From: CAZWRV01 sp964636325
GTDB lineage: Bacteria; Verrucomicrobiota; Lentisphaeria; Victivallales; GWF2-50-93
NCBI GenBank assembly: GCA_964636325.1
Contig: CAZWRV010000095.1
Span: 1-25,770 of the forward strand
Reading direction: 5' to 3'
Length of the DNA: 25,770 nucleotides
Shown here: one piece after another, positions 8,671 to 16,522 of the stretch
Layout: each line of letters opens with the position of its first letter
How positions within the stretch are numbered: position 1 is the first letter of the stretch
Program-made: the position numbers and the translations under genes
The notes under the pieces: model-generated
Databases searched by the model: none
The model's input: only the letters and a program-made list of their open reading frames with translations
Told to the model about the DNA's origin: nothing

Positions 8671-10699
8671 TACAGCGTCCACGGCTTGTGTCCTTTCCCT
8701 CCGGGTGCCCTGGCCCTTATACGAAAGCGCAGGGCGCCTGGCCCGGACTGTAGAGTTCCTGAAGCCGTTCAGGACGGTCTTTAACGAGGCGGCCCTTTTT
8801 ACCGAATACGGCCATGGCTACTTCCCGGTCGAGCGTCTTCGCCCGCGCGTGCCGTTCATGCGGGATGCGCTTTTCCGCTTCCGGGAACTCGGATGGTCGG
8901 CCGGAATCAACGTTCTGAGCACCGTGGGCCATTTCTGCGAGGCGCCGCAGTTCCATCCGGCCATGCCGGTCCCGCCGTTGACGGACTGCGATGGCGCGGT
9001 GGCCGAGGGTGTGGCCTGTCCGCGCAGCCCCGCGCTGATTGAAGAGACGCGGGAGCGTTATAGCCTCATTGCCGGATGCGGCCCAGGATTCATCTGGGTT
9101 GACGACGACATCAAGCTGAACTATGTCCGTGGTATCAAGCCGAGCGGCTGTTTTTGCGACGAATGCCTCCGCACCTTTTCGGAGCAGATCGGCAAGGAAG
9201 CCGATCGTGCGGCCCTTGCGGCTGAAATCCGACGAGACACCTGGCCGGCGGCTAACAAAGTCCGCATCGCCTGGATACGGTTCGCGGAAGACGCCTACTG
9301 CCGTCTCCTGGCGGAGATCGAACGGACAGTCCATGCGGTGGATGCGCGGATCGAACTGGGGCTGATGGGAGGGGACATGATGGGGTTCTCCGACGCGGGC
9401 ATAATGCGGATGACCGAGGCGCTGGCGGGGCGGTCGGCGGGCATACGAATCCGCCCGGGCGGAGGCTTCTTTTTCGACAATATTCCCGGCGAACTGATAA
9501 AGAAATCGTTCAACATCGGCCGGAACATCGTCGCTTCAGGGCCGCGGGCCTCCAGCGCGCAGGCGGAGGTGGAGAATTTCCCCTACATGCCGCTCCTGAA
9601 GACCGCGCAGGCGACCGTGCTGGAATCTCTTGCGGACCTGGCGGCCGGATGCACGGGCCTGTCATACAACATCTTGCCTTATCTGAACGACGAGGAGCAG
9701 TCCTTGCCCCTTCTGGCGGCGCTTGAGAAGGCCGTCCCTCTCCTGGAGCGCTACCGCCGCAGTTCGTCGGGCCTGCCTTGGCGCGGGCTGCATGTGGTGC
9801 GTTCGCAGGAGCACCATCTCCGTGTGCGCTATGATGACTGGCCGAAGACTAACTATGAGACCATTTCCGCGCCTGCTGCTCTTGCTGAGACGGGGCTGCC
9901 TTTCACAAGTGATCCTCGCCATGCCGCCGTCAACATCCTGACCGAGCCTGCCGCCACCGCCCTGACCGACGATGAGCTTCTATCCCTGCTCGGCCGGCCG
10001 CTAGTTCTTGACGCGGGAGCTGCTGCACGGGTCGTGGAACGCGGACTGGGAGGGCATCTCGGGGTGAGGCTTGGGGCGGCATATCCTGCGGGCACTGTCG
10101 AGCGCCTTCTCGATCATCCGGTCAACGCCGGAATTGTCGGCAGCCTGCGCGACGCGCGCACCGGCTTCTTCCGCTGCCCCGCGCAGACGCTGATATTGGC
10201 CGACGGGGCGGAGGCTGTCGCCGAACACCTCCGCCAGGAGACGCTGGAGCCGCTAGGCCATTGTGCCGCACTGTTCCGCAACCGCCTCGGCGGACGGATA
10301 CTGTCGCTTGGCTACCAGCCATGGGCCTTCACCCATACTGCGGCCAAGCACAGGCAATGGCGGCAGCTTCTGGCCTGGCTGGCACCCGGCGAACCTCTCG
10401 CATGGACGGAGGATTTATACCGTATCTGCCCTTCCGTGCGCAGCGACGGAGAACGCTGGACGATACTGCTCATAAACGCATCTATGGACGAGACTCCTCC
10501 GCTCCGTTTGTCTTTCCGACGTCAGATCGCCGAAGGCCGCTGCTACGGCCTGTCTTGCGAGGAGCATTATTTAACGGTCGAGGAAGCTTGCGGCGGGAGC
10601 ACGGTCAGAGTTCCGCCGATGCGGCCATGGTCGCCATGGGTCGTCGAAGCTCGGAGCCTGCGGCGGACGGAGGCCAAGAGCGGGACGATCAAATCCTGA
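8657..10699 (+). CDS. Putative TIM-barrel glycoside hydrolase of unrecognised family
   Basis: A 680-residue protein with no signal peptide. GGGAGG at 8643-8648 lies eight bases before ATG 8657, inside the end of the previous reading frame, which suggests translational coupling. The N-terminal 330 residues have the rhythm of a beta/alpha barrel: 'TVFNEAALF' strand, 'GWSAGINVLSTVGHF', then 'GFIWVDDDIKL' with a triple Asp at 149-151. A cysteine cluster C165-F-C167-D-E-C170 follows, of the CFCxxC type seen in many uncharacterised barrel hydrolases of this phylum. The rest (about 400-680) could be a GATase-like plus beta-sandwich C-terminus as in GH42 relatives. I do not recognise the family. Its place between a fucosidase and an esterase-hydrolase supports a glycan role. 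Confidence 0.55.
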   Translation: MGKADTASTACVLSLRVPWPLYESAGRLARTVEFLKPFRTVFNEAALFTEYGHGYFPVERLRPRVPFMRDALFRFRELGWSAGINVLSTVGHFCEAPQFHPAMPVPPLTDCDGAVAEGVACPRSPALIEETRERYSLIAGCGPGFIWVDDDIKLNYVRGIKPSGCFCDECLRTFSEQIGKEADRAALAAEIRRDTWPAANKVRIAWIRFAEDAYCRLLAEIERTVHAVDARIELGLMGGDMMGFSDAGIMRMTEALAGRSAGIRIRPGGGFFFDNIPGELIKKSFNIGRNIVASGPRASSAQAEVENFPYMPLLKTAQATVLESLADLAAGCTGLSYNILPYLNDEEQSLPLLAALEKAVPLLERYRRSSSGLPWRGLHVVRSQEHHLRVRYDDWPKTNYETISAPAALAETGLPFTSDPRHAAVNILTEPAATALTDDELLSLLGRPLVLDAGAAARVVERGLGGHLGVRLGAAYPAGTVERLLDHPVNAGIVGSLRDARTGFFRCPAQTLILADGAEAVAEHLRQETLEPLGHCAALFRNRLGGRILSLGYQPWAFTHTAAKHRQWRQLLAWLAPGEPLAWTEDLYRICPSVRSDGERWTILLINASMDETPPLRLSFRRQIAEGRCYGLSCEEHYLTVEEACGGSTVRVPPMRPWSPWVVEARSLRRTEAKSGTIKS

Positions 10700-10732
10700 A
10701 AAGTTCATTTCAACATGGAAGGTCCAGCTGAA

Positions 10733-13700
10733 ATGTTCACTGGAGAAAAATGCGTGCGTTCCGCTGCCGCGCTGCTTGCGCTGATGATGTGCACGTCAGT
10801 GGTACGGGCCGGCGGCGCCGGCGAGGATCTCCTGCCGGTTTTCGCGAAGGGACTGGCTGGCCAGCCGCTGCGGGCGGTGGCGATGGGCGGCTCCATAACA
10901 CAGGCGGGCGCAGGCTGGATAGGGCCATGGATGCAGAAGCGCTTCCCCGCAGCCAAAACCGAGATGGTCAACTCCGGCATGAGCGGGACAGGCAGCGGGC
11001 TGGGGGTATTCCGCGTCGGACGTGACGTGATTGCGCACGACCCCGACCTTGTCCTGCTCGAGTTCGCCGTCAACGACGGGGGTGGCGACGACGAAGAGGT
11101 CGTGCGCTCCATGGAGAGCCTGGTCGTCCGCCTGAAGTCGCTGGCAAAGCCCCCCGCAGTGGTCGTTGTGAACGTCGCCGCGCAGGACGGCGCGGACCAC
11201 AAGCGGCACGAAAGAGTCGCCTCGCACTACGGACTTCTCTCGATCGACCTGCAGGCCGCCGTCGACGCCCGTCTCCGGGAAACAGGAGGGCAGTGGAAGG
11301 ATCTCATGGGCGACAACGTTCACCCCAACGATAAAGGGCACGCCTTGTATGCCGATGCTATAGCGGCCGCACTGGAGCCCTTTGTCGAACGCGCCGCGAA
11401 GGAATCGGCCGCTGGAACCGCAGCGGCGCCCGTCCTGCCGCCGCCGCTGAGCAGGCGCCCCCTCGTCCTCGACGGGCGCATGGTTCCCCTTGAAACACAG
11501 CCGGGATGGACGCGCGAGCAGAAAGTGCCGTGGTGGTGGACCCGGTTTTTCCCGGAGGGCTTCATCCGCGCCAGCGAGCCGGGCACGATGCTGACACTGG
11601 ATGTGCGCGCGACTGAAATCGGGCTGTTCCTGCCTCTTGACGCTGGAAAATACGGCACGTTCTACGCGAACCTGGACGGCGGCGAGCCGCACATGTTGGA
11701 CGCGGGTTTCCGCTGCGGATACACGTCCATGATGCTTGGCAACGACCTTGCGCAGTCCGCCCACAGGGTCGGCGTATGCGTGGCCCATCCCTTCGACGGG
11801 GGCGTGCTTCCCGTGTATCTAGGATACCTTCTGGTGGCCGGCGAAGCCGCGGCCACGGGGCCTTTGGCGCATCAGGGCGGCGCAGACTTGCGCGCCCACG
11901 CCCTGCGACGCTTCGAGCCCGTGCCCGCAACTCAGTGGGAATGGTGCGGGCCTTTCGGAGGCGGGCAGCCGACACGGGGCAGTTCGCCCACCGCCGACTT
12001 CGAACGCGCGTTCGAGCCTGAGGACGGCGAGAGGGGCGCATGGAGCCGCCTTACGGACGGCCAGGCCTTCGTGGATTTCGTCAAGCTCGGCGCCATGAAG
12101 GATCGCGGTGTCTGCTATGCCCGCACCATCATAAACCGGCAGGCCGGGGGCGAAGTCGTGGCCGCCCTCCGCCTGGATTATTTCGCCAAAATATGGGTGA
12201 ACGGAAAACTCGTCAAGACGGTTGACGGCAACCACGGCCATCCGATGGTTCCGATGTTTTTCCCGGTCGAGATGCGCGAAGGGGAGAACCGGCTTCTTAT
12301 CAAAGTCCATGCCGGCAGCGCCGGCAGTGGCTTCGGACTCTATCTGCTGGCGCAGGGCGCGCAGCAGGATCCCTGGGCCGGGCGCCGCGCAAAGCTTGCG
12401 ACACGACCTCGGAAGATATTTGCCCACTACATGGGCTGTTTCCCGATCGGCGCCAAGGGAGTCTGCCCAGGCTACGTGCGTGGCAAAGCCAAGGAGGTCC
12501 GGCACGACTCCGAAAAGCTTGAGCTCGCCATAGGCGGCATGGTCAGGGGCGTGCCGTTGCTCCCTGATGCCGTCGAAAGTCTTTCTTTTGAGGAGTCGGC
12601 CGACCTTGAGATCCGGCGCGCTTTGCGGGCGGGCATAGACGGCTTCGCGTTCATGGCGATCGCTGGAGGCAATGAGAACGTATTCCCCGTAATGGACGCG
12701 ATGTTCAAGGTCTGCGAGGAAAAGGATTATCCTTTCGAGATCACATGGGCGCTCAGCGGCCTAGACAAGAGCGTCGAAGCCATTGATTACATCCTTAAGA
12801 AGCATGGCGGCAGCCCTAAGCTAGCCCGGCGCGACGGCAGGCCGCTGATGCTCGGCTACCAGTCGGTCTTCAGCGGCATCGAGGGAGCGAGGGAGATTTT
12901 CTCCAAACGCCATCCGGACATCAGGGCCGATTCGCCCGAGGAGCGTTGCTCTCCGGAGTTTCTGCGCCTGCTTAGAGAAGGTTTCCGCACAAAGCTCGAG
13001 GATCGCTTTGGGACGCCCATGTATTTTCAATTCGGATTTGGTGCGCTGTTCTACGGCGTGCAAGGCAAACCCAAGGAGGAACGCCCATGGCCGGAAATCA
13101 TCGGCTTCCTGGCCGAAGGTTTCGAGGCGATCAACGCCTTCCACTACGCCAGCGGCCCCGACAACTACGACGCGGTGGCGAAGGCGGTTACCGACAAGGG
13201 AGCCGAATGGGGCGAACCGATGATGTACTGCTATGAGAACCTGATGTGGCAAGGCTACAGGGCTCGCTCCTTCCCGCTGGAGCCCGGCGGCAATACCATC
13301 CGCCAGTGCTGGGAGAACGCCCGCCGGAACAATTCGACTCTGATACAGTTCACGACGTGGAACGACTATCACGAGGCGACGAGTCTGGCGCCTACAAGCG
13401 ACACCCGTTACGGACTGCTGGACTTGAACGCATATTTCGTCAAATGGTGGAAGACTGGAACACCGCCAGTGCCGGATCGCGACAAGCTCTATCTCATCTA
13501 TCCCAAATACCGGCACCAGCAGGCGGTTTATCCCTTCCATAACCGCAGCTTCTGGCGCGATACCGAGGCGATGGACAAGCTGGAAGTGCTAAGCATCCTG
13601 ACCGCTCCGGCCCGCTTACGCATGCCAGGCCGGGAAATCGAATGGGATGCTCAGGCAGGCTTGTCCTGGAAGCAGATACCGCTGACGCCCGGCCCGGTCG

Positions 13701-14701
13701 CGGTCGAAGTCCTGCGGCGCAACTGGATAGGGATGAGGCGCTTGGAACTCAAGCTTGAAAGCCCCGAGCCTGTGAGCGACCGCCCATACCGCGAACAGCA
13801 CAGCATGGTCTGCGTCTCAACGGAGGACGAGTTGCACTGGAAGCAGGACTTCGGAGGCATCTCGCCCGATCCGATCCGTCGCGGCGAATACGGCGACATC
13901 GACGGAGACGGACTGCCCAACTGCTTCGAGATGTATTGGTTTGGAAAGTCGCCCGCGGACTGGCCTTCGGCCACGGCCGCCGACCCGGATGCCGATCCGG
14001 ACGGAGACGGCAGGACAAACCTCCAGGAATATTTGGACAGGACCAATCCCGTCAAGGCCGCCGAATACAAGCCCGGCTTCTCGTGGGATTTCAGCGAGAC
14101 CGGCAGGGGAACGGCGGCTTTCAACCCGGAATACGACCGCTTTGACACGGCCGTCTGGCTCTTCGCCAACAAATACCAGGACAAGCTTCCTGTCGAACAC
14201 GGCGGATACTGGCCATGCGAGCGCTACGGCTGGTATCCGGAGAAAGGGCGCACTGTTTTCGCACCGCCGTACAACACTCCCAGCCCGTCGATGCCTGCAG
14301 GGGAGTTCATGCGACTGTGGGAAGGCGATCCGCATAAATCCGGCCCGAGTCGCTTCCAGGTCAGCGTCGGACTCTACGGCCTGCAGGCGCTCGGATGGCG
14401 GAGTCCCGTGGCCGGAACTGTACGCGTGAGCGTGAAGCTGAATCCTCTTCCGGGCGAGAACAAGGTTTTGCCTAAGGCTACAGCAAGCATTGAGCGCGAA
14501 GGAATTGCGACACCCCTGCTGGCGAAGGAATTCGCGCCGCACGAGGGGATTGAACTGCGGTCGGAACCGATAAGCGTCAAGGCCGGAGAGACCATCTACC
14601 TGGTGCTAGACGCCGCTCCCGGAGGAGCCAGGCAGTTCACGATGGAACTTGAAATGCTGAAAGTCGAATTAATTGAAAAACATAATGAGGTTTTCAAATG
14701 A
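10733..14701 (+). CDS. Secreted SGNH esterase fused to a GH71-like hydrolase
   Basis: A 1322-residue multi-domain enzyme. I prefer ATG 10733: GGAAGG (10717-10722) lies ten bases upstream and the signal peptide then starts cleanly; ATG 10715 is in frame. The N-terminal domain is an SGNH/GDSL hydrolase: Ser54 in GGSIT, the Gly block NSGMSGTG, Asn114 in AVND, and Asp194/His197 in DNVHP, so all four blocks are present. Beta-sandwich modules follow (about 230-540), including a galactose-binding-like segment with 'KIWVNGKLVKT'. From about 561 comes a GH71-like barrel with the same KIFAHYM start and 'TWNDYHE' motif (Trp876, Asp878, Glu881) as the 4074 gene. An EF-hand-like pair lies at about 1054-1105, then a C-terminal sandwich. 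It likely removes acyl groups and cleaves the backbone of the same glycan. Confidence 0.8.
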   Translation: MFTGEKCVRSAAALLALMMCTSVVRAGGAGEDLLPVFAKGLAGQPLRAVAMGGSITQAGAGWIGPWMQKRFPAAKTEMVNSGMSGTGSGLGVFRVGRDVIAHDPDLVLLEFAVNDGGGDDEEVVRSMESLVVRLKSLAKPPAVVVVNVAAQDGADHKRHERVASHYGLLSIDLQAAVDARLRETGGQWKDLMGDNVHPNDKGHALYADAIAAALEPFVERAAKESAAGTAAAPVLPPPLSRRPLVLDGRMVPLETQPGWTREQKVPWWWTRFFPEGFIRASEPGTMLTLDVRATEIGLFLPLDAGKYGTFYANLDGGEPHMLDAGFRCGYTSMMLGNDLAQSAHRVGVCVAHPFDGGVLPVYLGYLLVAGEAAATGPLAHQGGADLRAHALRRFEPVPATQWEWCGPFGGGQPTRGSSPTADFERAFEPEDGERGAWSRLTDGQAFVDFVKLGAMKDRGVCYARTIINRQAGGEVVAALRLDYFAKIWVNGKLVKTVDGNHGHPMVPMFFPVEMREGENRLLIKVHAGSAGSGFGLYLLAQGAQQDPWAGRRAKLATRPRKIFAHYMGCFPIGAKGVCPGYVRGKAKEVRHDSEKLELAIGGMVRGVPLLPDAVESLSFEESADLEIRRALRAGIDGFAFMAIAGGNENVFPVMDAMFKVCEEKDYPFEITWALSGLDKSVEAIDYILKKHGGSPKLARRDGRPLMLGYQSVFSGIEGAREIFSKRHPDIRADSPEERCSPEFLRLLREGFRTKLEDRFGTPMYFQFGFGALFYGVQGKPKEERPWPEIIGFLAEGFEAINAFHYASGPDNYDAVAKAVTDKGAEWGEPMMYCYENLMWQGYRARSFPLEPGGNTIRQCWENARRNNSTLIQFTTWNDYHEATSLAPTSDTRYGLLDLNAYFVKWWKTGTPPVPDRDKLYLIYPKYRHQQAVYPFHNRSFWRDTEAMDKLEVLSILTAPARLRMPGREIEWDAQAGLSWKQIPLTPGPVAVEVLRRNWIGMRRLELKLESPEPVSDRPYREQHSMVCVSTEDELHWKQDFGGISPDPIRRGEYGDIDGDGLPNCFEMYWFGKSPADWPSATAADPDADPDGDGRTNLQEYLDRTNPVKAAEYKPGFSWDFSETGRGTAAFNPEYDRFDTAVWLFANKYQDKLPVEHGGYWPCERYGWYPEKGRTVFAPPYNTPSPSMPAGEFMRLWEGDPHKSGPSRFQVSVGLYGLQALGWRSPVAGTVRVSVKLNPLPGENKVLPKATASIEREGIATPLLAKEFAPHEGIELRSEPISVKAGETIYLVLDAAPGGARQFTMELEMLKVELIEKHNEVFK

Positions 14702-16383
14702 ATGAGATGGGTGTCAAATTGCAAGCTCAAGCTCTCGGATTAAAGGCAGGAATCAAATCTGCATTGCTCATGGCCGGAATGACATTCTCATTGTTCTCCT
14801 CCGCAGCCGAATACTATGTGGATCAGGCGGGCGGCGACGACGGCAATGACGGGGGCAGGGCGGCGCCTTTCAGGACCATCCTCCACGCGGTGAAGGCGGC
14901 AGGAGCGGGCGACACAGTCCACCTGGTCCCCGGCGACAAGCCCTGGCGGGAGTCCGTCGCCTTGAACACCCATCCGACATGGTATCACAAGGGCGGCGAA
15001 CCTGGAAAGCCGTTGACCATAGATGGCCACGGCTCATGGATCACCGGCGCAGACCCCTGCCCTCCTGAAGGATGGAAGAAGGAACCCGACGGCGTGTGGA
15101 GCCATTCCGGAATGGAATATTCGGGATTCATGGTGGTAGATGGCCGACTTGAAAACCAAATCAGCGACATAGACGTCCTCGAACCCGGGGAACTCTGCTA
15201 CCAAGGCTGGGCGAACCGCCTCTATTTCCGCGTCGTTGAAAAGCAGCCGATGCCGGCTGTGGAGATCGGCCAGCCCGGCGGGAAATCAATAAGCATACCG
15301 CCCAAGGACTGGCAGTTCGCCGGACGGCCGGGCGTAAACCGTTACTGCGGAACCGCTCCAAAGCCAGACGAAATCAAGCTTCCCGCATGGGTGAAAATCG
15401 ACGGCAAGGACAGCACCCTTGCCAAGGCGCGGGAACGCTTGAAGCCCGGGCAGTTCACCATAGCTGAAAAGACCCTTTTCTTCCGTCCGCCGGAAGGGAA
15501 GACTCCGGCCGAAATGAATCTTCAGGCGGTCGTCCGAGCCAACGGTGTGCTGATGAGCGGAAGCACGTCCCACGTCGCGATCCGGAACTTCAATGTCCGG
15601 CATGTGTCGAACGACGGCTACAACATACACGGAGGCTGCAAGGACATATCCTTCTCGAACTGCAACGCCGAGGACTGCGGCGACGAAGGGTTCAGCTCGC
15701 ACGACGACTGCGAGACGCTGCTTGACGGTGCGCTCTACCGAAACTGCGACAACGGCATCATGAACGTGAACCGGGCTAGTTCCGTCACGCGCAACGTCAT
15801 CATCGCCGACTGCAGAAGCATCGGCTACGGAGGCCAGGAGCAGTCCCGTCACGAGGTGGAGAACCTGGTGCTCGTAGACAATCCGGGACAGATTTCGTGC
15901 ACAAACCTCAAAGGGCTCAACGTCCTTGTCGTCAACACGACTAAAGGCCCGTCGAATACGGCGCTTGGGCTTGCCGGAGAATGCTCCCTGGAAAAGGTCA
16001 CGGTCGTCGGCCTTCACAAATACCGCCTGCTGCAGCTGTTCGGCGCACATAAGGCCGACCTCGAACGCTGCCGCCTCGAATCGCCGGGCGCAATACACAT
16101 ACGGGACAACGATCCGGGAATACTGCATATCAAGGACTGCCTGTTCAATCCGGACACCGTGCTGGAGTGGGGCGCGGCCCAGCCGTTCAAGAGAATGAAG
16201 CTGAAAGATGCGGCGAAGGACGCCTCCCTTCCGTTTTCCGGGGCGGGCTTCATCGAGAAGCCGTTGCTGGAGACGCTGACCGACGGAATCAGGCCGCAGG
16301 CAGCACCCGCAGATTCCGGATGCGACGCCGAGCTTGTCGGCCGTTTTCTGGACTACATGGCCAAAAAGCGAATCAGACAATAA
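14698..16383 (+). CDS. Secreted right-handed parallel beta-helix protein
   Basis: A 561-residue protein whose start overlaps the previous stop as ATGA, with TGAGG at 14686-14690 seven bases upstream. A signal peptide spans roughly residues 1-37. 'YYVDQAGGDDGNDG...PFRTILHAV' is the opening of DUF1565/pectate-lyase-fold proteins. An insert-rich region follows (about 100-270), then regular helix rungs with 'GVLMSGSTSHVAIRNFNVRHVSNDGYNIHGG' style spacing (about 280-430) containing many Asn and Cys rung residues. Family members are polysaccharide lyases, epimerases or non-catalytic adhesins; no catalytic set is clear here. The final 20 codons recur downstream of the kinase gene. It is the last gene of the operon. 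Confidence 0.75.
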   Translation: MNEMGVKLQAQALGLKAGIKSALLMAGMTFSLFSSAAEYYVDQAGGDDGNDGGRAAPFRTILHAVKAAGAGDTVHLVPGDKPWRESVALNTHPTWYHKGGEPGKPLTIDGHGSWITGADPCPPEGWKKEPDGVWSHSGMEYSGFMVVDGRLENQISDIDVLEPGELCYQGWANRLYFRVVEKQPMPAVEIGQPGGKSISIPPKDWQFAGRPGVNRYCGTAPKPDEIKLPAWVKIDGKDSTLAKARERLKPGQFTIAEKTLFFRPPEGKTPAEMNLQAVVRANGVLMSGSTSHVAIRNFNVRHVSNDGYNIHGGCKDISFSNCNAEDCGDEGFSSHDDCETLLDGALYRNCDNGIMNVNRASSVTRNVIIADCRSIGYGGQEQSRHEVENLVLVDNPGQISCTNLKGLNVLVVNTTKGPSNTALGLAGECSLEKVTVVGLHKYRLLQLFGAHKADLERCRLESPGAIHIRDNDPGILHIKDCLFNPDTVLEWGAAQPFKRMKLKDAAKDASLPFSGAGFIEKPLLETLTDGIRPQAAPADSGCDAELVGRFLDYMAKKRIRQ

Positions 16384-16416
16384 TAAAAGAGTCATGTAAA
16401 ACATGTTGCAATTAGG
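16315..16416 (+). repeat. Copy 1 of flanking duplication (end of beta-helix gene)
   Basis: This segment covers the last codons of the beta-helix gene (SGCDAELVGRFLDYMAKKRIRQ region) plus 33 bases after its stop, ending in ...CAATTAGG. It aligns with 19833-19931 at roughly 84 percent by eye, with one 3-base gap. The similarity begins at TCCGGATGCGACGCC in both copies. Confidence 0.85.
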
Positions 16417-16522
16417 AAGCGGAGGATTACTAATAGTCTCATAATAGTATTGGCGTGATTAGTAACATATTGACGTGTAGCACATAAATCCATACTAGCC
16501 CCGGAAGCCACAGGAGGAATCC
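16417..16522 (+). promoter_or_regulatory. Repeat-rich promoter region of the kinase gene
   Basis: TTACTAAT (16427-16434) and its reverse complement ATTAGTAA (16458-16465) form an inverted pair with centres 31 bases apart. TATTGGCGTG (16448-16457) and TATTGACGTG (16468-16477) form a direct repeat with a 20-base period. The second repeat contains TTGACG (16470-16475), a good -35 box, 17 bases before TACTAG (16493-16498), a weak -10. AGGAGG at 16512-16517 precedes the kinase ATG by five bases. The layout suggests a regulated promoter separate from the glycan operon; the binding protein is unknown. Confidence 0.4.

Noticed and set aside
15286..16404. Long minus-strand open frame opposite the beta-helix gene
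   Set aside because: No recognisable domain or start signal, and the plus frame has a signal peptide and beta-helix rungs.
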